From Chrysomallon squamiferum (taxonomy: Eukaryota; Mollusca; Gastropoda; Neomphalida; Peltospiridae): a DNA stretch of 20,000 nucleotides. The translations under genes were made by a program, and so were the position numbers. Of the stretch, positions 1-9,836 are shown in pieces. The notes below the pieces were generated by a model. It was not told the origin of the DNA and did no database searches. It saw only the letters and a program-made list of their open reading frames with translations. Where the stretch lies: contig CM022672.1 of assembly GCA_012295275.1 (NCBI GenBank), positions 16,917,394 through 16,937,393 on the forward strand, written 5' to 3'. The stretch's first letter is position 1; every line of letters starts with the position of its first letter.

Positions 1-16
1 TAGTAGTAGTAATATG

Positions 17-58
17 AGGGCCGGCCCTATGGTTTTAAAACCGGCGCCAGGGCTGTCA
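17..58 (+). mobile_element. hAT-like transposon end (tentative), palindrome cluster
   Basis: Two perfect 12-bp palindromes follow each other: AGGGCCGGCCCT (17-28) and GGTTTTAAAACC (31-42). A 6-bp palindrome GGCGCC (43-48) and CAGGGCTG come next. This is a GC-rich island in very AT-rich surroundings. The order GGGCCGGCCCTA, TTTT, GGCGCC, GGGC resembles the termini of many non-autonomous hAT DNA transposons of animals; that is family knowledge recalled, not searched. No opposite end and no 8-bp target duplication was found, and the window begins only 16 bases upstream. It could instead be an unrelated palindromic sequence. Confidence 0.35.
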
Positions 59-295
59 ATTCTTTTTCACTGTTTAATCCTGTAACATTAACAATTAATA
101 ATCACATTCTCGACAATTAGATTGCACTGAAGAATTTTCGCTTTTTATTTTATTTTTTTTAAAATTATTTTAACACTTTTCACTTTATATTTTGAAGTTC
201 GCAAATAAACGAGTCGACGCCGTCTGTAATGTAGGGCGAATACTGGTCTTGTCTAGTCCTTCAGCCTATCCTGATTAATAATAATACAAGTAAAT
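59..295. other. AT-rich unique sequence, nothing recognised
   Basis: No frame, repeat array or RNA structure stands out. If the palindrome cluster just upstream is a transposon end, this could be its interior. Confidence 0.5.
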
Positions 296-394
296 AACAG
301 CACAGTAACAACATTAACAGCAACATCAACAACAACAATGATGATAACAACAACAACAACAACAACAATAATAATAATAATAATAAAATAAATA
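296..394 (+). repeat. Compound (CAA)n / (TAA)n microsatellite
   Basis: Degenerate CAACAA units with interspersed ATG and CAT triplets run into clean (AAC)n from about 347 and then (AAT)n to about 386, ending in AAATAAAT. The step from AAC to AAT by C-to-T change is typical of an ageing trinucleotide array. A similar AAC-to-AAT-to-GAT series occurs near 17158. Confidence 0.85.
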
Positions 395-483
395 ATATTT
401 ACATAGTACTGAGGGATTGCAGGTATTTATATAACGCCTATGTTATATTAATGTATACATACAAACGTACATGTAAATGTATA

Positions 484-700
484 TCATGGAGACATGAGTC
501 ATGATGCTCTGACTGATATGTAAACTAATCCGGCGGCTTCAGCAAGGAGATGTAACACAATCCCTGATTTAGGGTGGGTCCCAGTGTGATGACTTCTCCA
601 GTGCGGTGATACTCAAAACCTTCTCAGCGTTAAACATGTTGAGGCTTGAAGACATTTTAACAACGAAACAGTTACTTCATTCGTTCATATCTATTAAATC
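484..700 (-). other. Mixed-composition island, possible decayed exon or transposon fragment
   Basis: This is one of the few stretches with near-balanced base composition. On the minus strand it has two overlapping short open stretches: one of about 28 residues beginning MSSSLNMFNAEK, and another, one frame over, carrying GTHPKSGIVLHLLAEAAGL. Both are broken by stops and neither matches a protein family I recognise. The frame change between coding-like pieces would fit a degraded coding fragment of a retroelement or a pseudogene exon. It could equally be ordinary non-coding sequence. Confidence 0.25.
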
Positions 701-1733
701 TCTCAGTGACAGAAAGACTCGTGCTTTATACCATATCTGTTACAATCCCAGAGAAATAACCTAGAACAGTATTAACGATTTCGTTTGTTGCAATCGTTGC
801 ATTACATGAAATACCGTTTCACGCTCACCCCCTCAATAACAAGCACACCTAAACAGATCCGCTCCTGCGATCAAACGACCCATTATGTTTCATCAGAACA
901 CGAACCCACTCCCTATAAGCGTCGAATTCGTGACTAAAAAGAACATAGATGAAACAATAACCTCATTATTAAGGTGCAGAGAAATATAACGGTAATTGTT
1001 AAGGTATTTATAACTGTGACCATGCAAGCGTGCAAAGTTAGCTCCACGACTTATTTTAACAAATGTTTTTTTGGCTAGTGCTTTTAAATCTAATTTTGAG
1101 ACTATCGACTGCACTCGCTGGACATTGATTGCACTGTAGTTTATTTTGAAGACCGCAAACTAATGTTCACCTTTCTGTGATTAAAAAAATATTTAATCAT
1201 TCACTTTAAAAATTAAAAAATTAAAAATTAAAAAAAAAAAGAGTAGAAGAAAAAGATATGATATATCGTAAGATTTCTGGGTAGTATACTCAAGAGGCGT
1301 GAAAAAAAAAAAAAAAAAAGACTGGATGAAAACTGAATTTAACGATTCGCTCAACATAATTTATTTTGCATCTGTGGTTACAAAGCATATAGCACATATA
1401 TACATATAAATGAGTCTACAAATCACACAGATGTAACAGGGAACCCTCTGTTGCTGCGCTATGTGTGTGTTATTCTGTTTTGATTAGCAACAAGTTTTCT
1501 CGCGTATGCTGCTTATCATAGTTGGGAAAATACATAAATTTAGAAGCCTTTTATGGAAAGGCATATAGCTCATTAAGATAAAAAAAATTATTAAAAAAAA
1601 GAAGTTCGCGATAAATAAATAGATACATTTAATAAAACTAATGACATATATTTAGCAATATTTTCATTTTTATTAATATTATTTTCAAAAAGATAAAATC
1701 GAATATGAAACTGAATATAATTTAATTTCATTT
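701..1733. other. AT-rich sequence without recognised features
   Basis: It holds A-rich runs near 1228-1241 and 1302-1319, a few imperfect TA stretches and no convincing frame. The 73-codon minus-strand frame at 893-1114 has no recognisable domain and no supporting gene context. Confidence 0.6.
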
Positions 1734-1792
1734 CTTTCTTTCTTCTTTTTCTTCATCATCATCATCATCTTAATCTTCTTCTTCTTCTTCTT

Positions 1793-1822
<30 letters not shown>
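1734..1822 (+). repeat. Pyrimidine tract: CAT block then (TTC)n
   Basis: A T/C-rich lead-in carries a short (CAT)n block at about 1754-1769. It is followed by a clean run of about 16 TTC units at 1775-1822. The pure homopyrimidine TTC run is a mirror repeat of the kind that can adopt triplex DNA. Confidence 0.9.
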
Positions 1823-1823
<1 letters not shown>

Positions 1824-1931
1824 AATGGTGCAATATCTTAGAATTTTACAAGTTAGTTTTATACCAGTAAAATGGACTAATGGAAGAACCAGGAAACTCC
1901 ATAATGATAAAAACCATGACGAGACTCTAGT

Positions 1932-2047
1932 ATAAAAATAAATGTACTGAATTACAAATAAACAAATAAATAAATAAATATAAACATAAAAATAAATAAA
2001 TATATATATAAATAAAATAAAAATTTAAAAAAAATAAAATACAGTAA

Positions 2048-2094
<47 letters not shown>

Positions 2095-2144
2095 AGTAAG
2101 TAAATAAATAAAATAAATAAAAATAAAATAAAATAAAATAAAAT
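1932..2144 (+). repeat. (TAAA)n tetranucleotide field, 200 bp
   Basis: The stretch consists almost wholly of TAAA/AAAT units. The cleanest block is at about 2045-2094, and degenerate AAAAT and TATA stretches lie on either side. Such A-rich simple sequence often grows from the poly(A) tail of a retrotransposed element, but no body of a SINE or LINE is visible directly next to it. Confidence 0.9.
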
Positions 2145-2764
2145 TTAAATTGTTGCGGTGAAAATGGGAATTCTCATTGTCTGTAAGGGATCTTTGTTTA
2201 AAATGTCTTTGTTTTCAAACACCGACGTCTGACTCATTACAAGAAGAAAAAACCCACCAGCAGATGGCACTCGACATCCTTAACGAAATAAAGAAACCAG
2301 CCACGGGTCCACAACTGTTTATAGGTGGGGGACGGCAGATATTTAACATTTGTTATTAGATGGGTTATTAGTTGGGAAGCTAAATGATATCTATTTATAT
2401 GACATTACGAAAACAAAATGCTTCTTAAATTTGTTAAAAAAAAAATTAAGAAAAAAAAGTTTGACATGCTATTTTTTATAACTGAAAACATGTTACGGTT
2501 GTTGTTTAAAACGATGCAGCATTTAAAATCTGATATTGTCCAAAGTACACTGTTCTGTGAGTAGTCTAGCAGTCTCACACTCTACTTAACTGACACAGTG
2601 ATAAATCAGACATACAAATATTTTAACAACAGAGTATTTATTCAATATTGTATTAAAAATTAAATAAAATTAAATGAAAGACATGCTTCACTTAAGGACG
2701 CGTTTGATCTGCGGTTGTATGGCGTACATAAGGTTACGATCGCTGCAAATTAGTAGAAAGTGAT
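2145..2764. other. AT-rich sequence, nothing recognised
   Basis: Mostly AT-rich with a short A-rich run near 2436-2458. The 60-codon plus-strand frame at 2177-2359 shows no family signature and no gene context. Confidence 0.55.
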
Positions 2765-2925
2765 TTTTAGTTTTATTTGTTTATGTGCACCTTTCCAAAG
2801 GCAGGTATTATTCACTCGACTCGGCCTTGGACCCAGACTGGTGGAGCACTCACTCGAATTGATCCTGGGATGTATCAGTTTTCAGCCATACGTTCTAACC
2901 GCTCAGTTACACAAGCCGTCCGCTT
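2765..2925 (-). mobile_element. tRNA-derived SINE-like element
   Basis: On the minus strand, TAACTGAGCGG (2909 down to 2899) matches the RNA polymerase III A box with about one mismatch. GGATCAATTCG (2865 down to 2855) matches the B box with about two. The two starts are 44 bases apart, exactly as in a tRNA, where the A box begins near position 8 and the B box near 52. That places the tRNA-like head at about 2916, reading GCTTGTG. A tRNA-unrelated body continues through GTCTGGGTCCAAGGCC, and an A-rich tail ends at about 2765. The arms of the acceptor stem no longer pair, so it is not a functional tRNA gene. SINE ends and target duplications were not resolved. The two frames of 67-68 codons on the other strand here are accidental. 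Confidence 0.5.
2855..2909 (-). promoter_or_regulatory. Internal Pol III promoter (A and B boxes) of the SINE-like element
   Basis: The A box is at 2909-2899 and the B box at 2865-2855 on the minus strand. The spacing is canonical; the B box is weakened at its third and last positions. Whether it still drives transcription is unknown. Confidence 0.4.
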
Positions 2926-2999
2926 TGCTGATACAAACAAGGATGAGTCCAGGTGTCGGATGACGATTATGGTACGGAAATGAAACAATTTTAGAAATA

Positions 3000-3245
3000 A
3001 AATGTGAGGTGTATTTTCTTTTCTTTCATAATTTATAGATAGAAGATTCGGGTCTACACCTCTAATCCGTGAATATAATTTTTAAATTTATTTTTCATGC
3101 TTTCTTTTTTGTTTTCTTATTTTGGTGTGTGTGTGTTTTTGTGTTTTTTCGACTTATTGTTATTTTTTCCTTTTTGTGGGTGTTGTTGGTTTGTTTTATT
3201 TTTTATATGTTATTATTATTATTTTTTTAAACCAAAAAATAAATT
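3000..3245. other. T-rich low-complexity stretch
   Basis: T-dominated sequence has a short (GT)n run near 3125-3136 and ATT units near 3211-3221. No gene signal was seen. Confidence 0.6.
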
Positions 3246-3249
3246 AATA

Positions 3250-3500
3250 ATAGCCGCAGCAGTGACCTGACTCTCACCTTAAATCAGCTAGTATGATGTC
3301 CCTAGAGTGACACCCGAAGACTGACCTTTAACCTCTCTCACAATGGTTTTGTATGGCACGGCTATTGGGGTGGAGTCGAGTGACCGAGGCACTGAGACAG
3401 AAAATATAGTCAAGGTTGTTTTTTAAATTTAAAGTTTAAATCGACTGGCGTTCCTTTTATGATTTCGTTTTTTGCTGAACTGTTGATCTCAGAGTATTAA
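3250..3500. other. Mixed-composition island, unassigned
   Basis: GC content rises between 3252 and 3410. GGAGTCGAGTGA (about 3371-3382) shares its GAGTCGAGTGA core with the body of the SINE-like element at 2765-2925. That hints at a second, decayed SINE fragment in the opposite orientation, but no A or B box is visible here. No open frame was supported. Confidence 0.25.
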
Positions 3501-3662
3501 AGGACATTGCTGATTGTATACGATGCTGTACTAGATTATTCATTTATTTATTATTTAATTTTTAAAAAGTCTATATAAGTAAATCAAACAGAACTGTCTG
3601 GCTGGACTGGGAAACAACGAGACAGACATGTAAAAATAGATACCTATAATTAATGTATTAAA

Positions 3663-3727
3663 TAACAGTTCACGCACACAAACACAACATGCTATATAAA
3701 AACATATACTAACAGTTCACGCACACA
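3663..3727 (+). repeat. 18-bp direct repeat, 47 bp apart
   Basis: TAACAGTTCACGCACACA occurs at 3663-3680 and again at 3710-3727. The repeats lie at the start of a CA-rich lead-in to the GA tract. It is probably a local slippage duplication. Confidence 0.75.
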
Positions 3728-4140
<413 letters not shown>

Positions 4141-4213
4141 TGACGTAATAAGTTTGTCACGCCGAGGAACAAGTCAATACCACAACCTTTGACGTACACG
4201 GTCTCCTAGCAAC
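4141..4213 (+). promoter_or_regulatory. CRE-like half sites with an RFX X-box-like motif
   Basis: TGACGTAA (4141-4148) and TGACGTAC (4190-4197) each contain the CREB/ATF half site TGACG. GTCTCCTAGCAAC (4201-4213) fits the relaxed RFX X-box form RYYNYY-N-RRNRAC, and its CCTAGCAAC core is the half seen in well-known X boxes. X boxes beside CRE-like sites occur in vertebrate MHC class II promoters, and X boxes mark ciliary genes across animals. No transcription start or coding exon was found nearby, so the match may be chance. Confidence 0.25.
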
Positions 4214-4777
4214 GTCTGATCTTTACAGTGGACAATCAGTTCGCATATTTGCTCGACGCACCTGAATAATATGTAATGTTAGGTGAAGTCGTGATGCTAA
4301 TGCTCACCGTGGATGAAACAAGGGGCAGAGGGATGAATTTGAATACTGGCATGAGTAAAATAGGTTACTTAAGATGGAGGTTTTAGTAATTCCATTTACT
4401 GTATGTGTTTTTGTCAATGTTTTCTGTATGTATGCGTGTGTATGTTTGAGTATAATTTTTATTCTCTAGTTCTCTTTATTCCTCTGTATCATATAATTAT
4501 GCCTGTATGTATGTGTATATGTGTGTGTATGTGTGTATGTGTGTGTTAGCACGCGATCGTTTAATTTTTATTCCTTAACATCTCCCACTGTATCTACCAT
4601 TTTTTTTTTCTCTAAATATATAATTTCCACAAGATTTTGTCTCAGAATAATATCTAAGCTAACGAATATTAAAATGTCAAAAGGTTAACTTAAATTAATA
4701 TATAAAACTTGTTTATGATGTTCATAAATACTGGGTTAGCAAATTAATCTGTGATTTTTAAATTAAGGGCTTTGGAT

Positions 4778-4780
<3 letters not shown>
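4214..4780. other. AT-rich sequence with degenerate (TG)n
   Basis: TATG/TGTG units occupy roughly 4418-4450 and 4501-4547. The rest is AT-rich and unassigned. The 64-codon minus-strand frame at 4744-4938 is mostly a translation of the neighbouring GA tract (serine-leucine repeats). Confidence 0.7.

Positions 4781-4834
<54 letters not shown>
4781..4834 (+). repeat. (AG)27 tract, left boundary of the tandem duplication
   Basis: A pure AG run of 54 bp. Its left flank (TTGGATAAC) is not shared with the other two boundary tracts. Its right flank (GTTATA, then GAAAGAATGTGTG) recurs after the GA tract at 7288-7395, so the duplication starts inside or at the end of this tract. Confidence 0.97.
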
Positions 4835-4836
<2 letters not shown>

Positions 4837-5865
4837 ATACAAAGAAAGAATGTGTGTAAACACAAACATACGTACATGTATACTATCATATATTTCTTGA
4901 AAAAGCACATCGTTTCTTTTGCTAATACTGTTTTTCAAAATCTTCTTCGGTATTATTTTATTGTGTTGGGCGACCTATACTCGTTCCTAATAAAGTGTGA
5001 CAATAAAATAAAACTGTTAAAAGCTATTTAAAGGTGTTCACTCTCACACATTTCTCTGTCAACCACAACAAAATAATCCGATATTTTTTTTTTTTTTTTT
5101 TTTTTTTTTCTTTTACTCTTCCTCTCGTTTCATTCAGCTTAAAATAATTGTATTCATATAAAATAATTTTATTGGTCTTTTCTGCGAACCATTAGACACT
5201 TGAAGGAGCATTGCTTATGAAGCTTATGTTGCTGTTGTCATAAACAGTTCCGTATTGCTTACGTTTACGCATTTAAAACCTAATCTACAGTCGTGGTTTA
5301 AATTCTAGGATATAAAATAATCTCAGTTTTTAAATAAAATGGTTTAAATCCAAACAGATGGATCACTGATTCTAAAAGGATGACATCTTTTTCTGTTACA
5401 TATAAGCTGGCAAAATTGAGTGTTTACTTCGGCAGTTAGAAATAGTTCTTAAAAACCACTGAAATCTAGATTAAATATTGAAACATCAGCTGAGAATAAT
5501 TTCTGTTAAAACATTTTTGCTGTTATTATTATTTTTTCTCTATTTTTTTTTTCTTAATTTGGGCTGGTTGTCCTAAACGTTTGGCCACGCTGTATATAAT
5601 TATTATCAAATATAGAAACGTAAACCATTAGTATTTTAGTAATAAATTTACAAAAAATCTTTTCTTTTCACCAATTTCATGTATATTACTGTTATTGATG
5701 GGTTTTTTCTACAATATTCTGTAACCATAGATACAAGAAAGGTGCATACTATTAATGAATAACAATTTTGCCGCTCCCAGATTAACAGTTATGGTGGGGT
5801 TTTTGACGTCCTGTCAGTGTATCTTTACTTTAAAATTTGTTATTTTTATTGAACACTTAAAGATC

Positions 5866-5968
5866 AGTATCCTCCCCAAAGACCAGGGCATGTGAGAGGG
5901 AGGTCCTGCTGGTACGATGTTCCGGGGCACACGAGCTAAGAAAGGCCCCACGGCAACCAAGCGTTAAT
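5866..5968 (+). other. GC-rich island in copy 1, possible exon relic
   Basis: About 100 bp of markedly higher GC content starts near CAGTATCCTCCCC. One frame reads QYPPQRPGHVRGRSCWYDVP before a stop, and another reads MFRGTRAKKGPTATKR before a stop. Neither belongs to a family I recognise, and no long frame spans the island. An AATAAA hexamer follows at 6006-6011. The island is unchanged in copy 2, as expected of a recent duplication rather than proof of constraint. It could be a relic exon, a transposon fragment or non-coding. Confidence 0.3.
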
Positions 5969-6320
5969 TGAATATATTTGTTACATTATGTTATATCTGA
6001 TCACGGAAATAAAGCAGTTATGATAGTTTACATGTAGATTTTACTGGACATCAAATCCTCAAATTTGAGAAAAATCTTTGCCTGCCTCGGGGCTCCAAAG
6101 AAGTCTTGTACCTCCTTGCAAAATTTCTTCTCTTTGAGGCCCTGCCAAACTCCATCATCATAAATTTCACGAAATCAACCATTTTGTCTGATTTTCAGTT
6201 TTTTTTAATTTATAATCACATCATTACATCACTATCATCATTGTCATCATCATCATCATTTACCCACATTTAATCAGTATCCCTCTACCATCATCATCAC
6301 AATCTTAATCTTAATCTACC

Positions 6321-6536
6321 TCATATTAATCGGAATGGCATGTGGTTAGAAATCGATCGATCACATAGTGTTTCAGTCTGGCCAAAGTATTTTAGAAATA
6401 AATATGTATAGCTTTTATAGGATACACCGTTCCCTCTCTCTCTACTACCCATGTTGAACAACATAATCATCGAGAACCTCGTTTTCAAAGAAACGTTTCC
6501 TCCTCCAAATAAATTCCCTAAATCTGAAATAAACAA
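6321..6536 (-). other. 71-codon frame shared by both copies, probably not coding
   Basis: The frame starts at TTG, not ATG, and ends at TAG near 6323. The predicted peptide includes LGNLFGGGNVSLKTRFSM. No domain, signal peptide or membrane segment is recognisable. Against its partner at 8886-9101 there are four base changes: three change residues (G30D, N36K, Y40N) and one is silent. That pattern gives no sign of protein-level constraint. Listed because it is the only frame preserved in both copies. Confidence 0.12.
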
Positions 6537-6725
6537 TTAAAACAATTTTCGATTAGCTATTTTCGACATACAAAACCAAAATTATTAGATGCTGGGGTCA
6601 TTTTTGAAGTAATATTATTACAACATTTCTTTAATTTAAACTGTCCTGATTCTTAAAAAAAATCAATTTTATGTTTACGTCACAGAAAATATTAATAGGC
6701 TTTAACAAAATGTGTATATATTACA

Positions 6726-6750
6726 TTTTTTTTTTTTTTTTTTTTTTTTT
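6726..6750 (+). repeat. Poly-T tract (T25) in copy 1
   Basis: The counterpart in copy 2 is T22 at 9292-9313, followed directly by CCTCGAAATG. Copy 1 has an extra AAAT at this junction. Confidence 0.95.
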
Positions 6751-6956
6751 AAATCCTCGAAATGTACAGCATGGACAGAATCCGAGCCTTAATCATGATA
6801 CATCTTTCTCTCTGCAGTAAACATATATATATATTCTTATATAAATACCAAAAAAAAAAAAAAAAGAAACCCACCCTCAAAAACCAAAAACAAAAAAAAG
6901 CCCGAGTAACTAAAGCATAAAAAAACTGCTCTAATATACTGAATTTGTTATATTAA

Positions 6957-6957
<1 letters not shown>

Positions 6958-6988
<31 letters not shown>
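6958..6988 (+). repeat. (ATT)n in copy 1
   Basis: About ten ATT units, against about six at 9518-9536 in copy 2. The array has changed length since the duplication. Confidence 0.95.
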
Positions 6989-6990
<2 letters not shown>

Positions 6991-7287
6991 GATAGTTAGA
7001 GTACTATCTTCTGTCAGTTTGTACTAAAACATTCTTATTTCATCTTATTCAAAATATGAAAGTTTATGTTAAACAGTAATTCGTTACAGTTACAAAAAGA
7101 CTGGGGTGACTTCCCAATATTCGTCAGATTATATATAATATTTGTAGAAACACATAAATTACAGGCCTATACTGTGTCAAAATACGTCATGAAAAATAGG
7201 ATCGGCACTTTATTTGTTTTATCTTTATAATGTATTTCAGTAATAAAGAGAATGAGGAAGTGTTGATTCAAAGCCAGCTAAACAGAT

Positions 7288-7299
7288 GGAGAGAGAGAG

Positions 7300-7395
<96 letters not shown>
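7288..7395 (+). repeat. (GA)n tract at the junction of the two copies
   Basis: Twelve bases of GA (7288-7299), an interruption CTT (7300-7302), then about 93 bp of pure GA. It joins the end of copy 1 (AACAGATG) to the start of copy 2 (GTTATAAATAG). It has the right flank of the 4781 tract and the left flank of the 9837 tract, as expected if GA-GA recombination created the duplication. The 60-codon serine-leucine frame here is its translation. Confidence 0.97.
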
Positions 7396-7397
<2 letters not shown>

Positions 7398-8433
7398 ATA
7401 AATAGAAAGAATGTGTGTAAACACAAATACGCAGAAACATACGTACATATATACTATCATATATTTCTTGAAAAAGCTCGTTTCTTTTGCTAATACTGTT
7501 TTTCAAAATCTTCTTCGGTATTATTTTATTGTGTTGGGCGACCTATACTCGTTCCTAATAAAGTGTGACAATAAAATAAAACTGTTAAAAGCTATTTAAA
7601 GGTGTTCATTCTCACACATTTCTGTCAACCACAACAAAATAATCCGATATTTTTTTTTTTTTTTTTTATCAGTTTTCTTCTTACTTTTCCTCTCGTTTCA
7701 TTCAGCTTAAAATAATTTTATTCATATAAAATAATTTTATTGGTCTTTTCTGCGAACCATTAGACACTTGAAGGAGCATTGCTTATGAAGCTTATGTTGC
7801 TGTTGTCATAAACAGTTCCGTATTGCTTACGTTTACGCATTTAAAACCTAATCTACAGTCGTGGTTTAAATTCTAGGATATAAAATAATCTCAGTTTTTA
7901 AATAAAATGGTTTAAATCCAAACAGATGGATCACTGATTCTAAAAGGATGACATATTTTTCTGTTACATATAAGCTGGCAAAATTGAGTGTTTACTTCGG
8001 CAGTTAGAAATAGTTCTTAAAAACCACTGAAATCTAGATTAAATATTGAAACATCAGCTGAGAATAGTTTCTGTTAAAACATTTTTGCTGTTATTATTAT
8101 TTTTTCTCTATTTTGTTTTTCTTAATTTGGGCTGGTTGTCCTAATCGTTTGGCCACGCTGTATATAATTATTATCAAATATAGAAACGTAAACCATTAGT
8201 ATTTTAGTAATAAATTTACAAAAAATCTTTTCTTTTCACCAATTTCATGTATATTACTGTTATTGATGGTTTTTTTCTACAATATTCTGTAACCATAGGT
8301 ACAAGAAAGATGCATACTATTAATGAATAACAATTTTGCCGCTCCCAGATTAACAGTTATGGTGGGGTTTTTTACGTCCTGTCAGTGTATCTTTACTTTA
8401 AAATTTGTTATTTTTATTGAACACTTAAAGATC

Positions 8434-8536
8434 AGTATCCTCCCCAAAGACCAGGGCATGTGAGAGGGAGGTCCTGCTGGTACGATGTTCCGGGGCACAC
8501 GAGCTAAGAAAGGCCCCACGGCAACCAAGCGTTAAT
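8434..8536 (+). other. GC-rich island in copy 2
   Basis: Same sequence as the island at about 5866-5968, with no differences seen across its GC-rich core. See that entry for the short frames it contains. Confidence 0.3.
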
Positions 8537-8885
8537 TGAATATATTTGTTACATTATGTTATATCTGGTCACGGAAATAAAGCAGTTATGAGAGTTTTCA
8601 TGTAGATTTTACTGGACATCAAATCCTCAAATTTGAGAAAAATCTTTGCCTGCCTCTGGACTCCAAAGAGGTCTTGTACCTTCTTGCAAAATGTCTTCTC
8701 TTTGAGGCCCTGCCAAACTCCATCATCATAAATACAAGAAATACACCATTTTGTCTAATTTTCAGTTTTCTTATTTATAATCACATCATTACATCACTAT
8801 CATCATTGTCATCATCATCATCATTTACCCACATTTAATCAGTATCCCTCTACCATCATCATCACAATCTTAATCTTAATCTATC

Positions 8886-9101
8886 TCATATTAATCGGAA
8901 TGGCATGTGGTTAGAAATCGATCGATCGCATAGTGTTTCAGTCTGGCCAAAGTATTTTAGAAATAAATATGTATAGCTTTTATTGGATACACCTTTCCCT
9001 CTCTCTCTACTATCCATGTTGAACAACATAATCATCGAGAACCTCGTTTTCAAAGAAACGTTTCCTCCTCCAAATAAATTCCCTAAATCTGAAATAAACA
9101 A
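8886..9101 (-). other. 71-codon frame, copy 2 version, probably not coding
   Basis: Starts at TTG. It differs from the copy 1 frame at residues 30, 36 and 40, plus one silent site. Nothing marks it as a gene beyond survival of the frame. Confidence 0.12.
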
Positions 9102-9832
9102 TTAAAACAATTTTCCATTTGCTATTTTCGACATACAAAACCAAAATTATTAGATGCTGGGGTCATTTTTGAAGTAATATTATTACAACATTTACTTTAA
9201 TTTAAACTGTCCTGTTTCTTAAAACAAATCAATTTTATGTTTACGTCACAGAAAATATTAATAGGCTTTAACAAAATGTATATATATTACATTTTTTTTT
9301 TTTTTTTTTTTTTCCTCGAAATGTACAGCATGGACAGAATCCGAGCCTTAATCATGATACATCTTTCTCTCTGCAGTAAACATATATATATATATTCTTA
9401 TATAAATACCAAAAAAAAAAAAAAAAAAAAAAAAAAACCCACCCTCAAAAACCAAAAACAAAAAAAGCCCGAGTAACTAAAGCATAAAAAAATGCTCTAA
9501 TATACTGAATTTGTTATATTATTATTATTATTATTACCGATAGTTAGAGTACTGTCTTCTGTCAGTTTGTACTAAAACATTCTTATTTCGTCTCATTCAA
9601 AATGTGAAAGTTTATGTTACACAGTAATTCGTTACAGTTACAAAAACAATGGGGTGACTTCCCAATATTCGTCAGATTATATATAATATTTGTAGAAACA
9701 CATAAATTACAGGCCTATACTGTGTCAAAATACGTCATGAAAAATAGGATCGGCACTTTATTTGTTTTATCTTTATAATGTATTTCAGTAATAAAGAGAA
9801 TGAGGGAGTGTTGATTCAAAGCCAGCTAAACA

Positions 9833-9836
<4 letters not shown>

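Larger units (their letters stand above)
4835..7287 (+). repeat. Tandem duplication, copy 1 (2.45 kb)
   Basis: Nearly the whole segment recurs at 7396-9836 with an offset of about 2548-2568 bp. By eye, 5161-6060 differs at about 11 of 900 positions (about 1.2%), while 6061-6210 differs at about 10%. Most other change is length variation in simple tracts: T26 at 5084-5109 against T18, T25 at 6726-6750 against T22, A16 at 6850-6865 against A27, and about ten ATT units at 6958-6988 against about six. The unit is bounded on both sides by GA tracts. It contains no supported gene; the content is AT-rich with one GC-rich island near 5870-5965. Confidence 0.95.
7396..9836 (+). repeat. Tandem duplication, copy 2 (2.44 kb)
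   Basis: Direct repeat of 4835-7287 in the same orientation. The copies align end to end without large insertions. The tail portion (about 9565-9836) differs from copy 1 at about 2-3% of positions. It includes the T18 tract at 7650-7667, a short TATCAG difference just after it, and the A27 tract at 9411-9437. It contains no supported gene. The 79-codon frame at 9237-9476 runs through the poly-T and poly-A tracts and is not credible. Confidence 0.95.

Noticed and set aside
2855-2916. Functional tRNA gene
   Set aside because: The boxes are spaced correctly, but the B box is degraded and the acceptor arms do not pair; a SINE-like remnant is the better reading.
3421-3460. AAATCGACTGGCG as a cephalopod SINE tail
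   Set aside because: A short resemblance to a remembered cephalopod SINE word, without flanking support; too weak to call.
9237-9476. 79-codon plus-strand frame in copy 2
   Set aside because: Runs through poly-T and poly-A tracts whose lengths differ between the two copies; the frame is not kept in copy 1.
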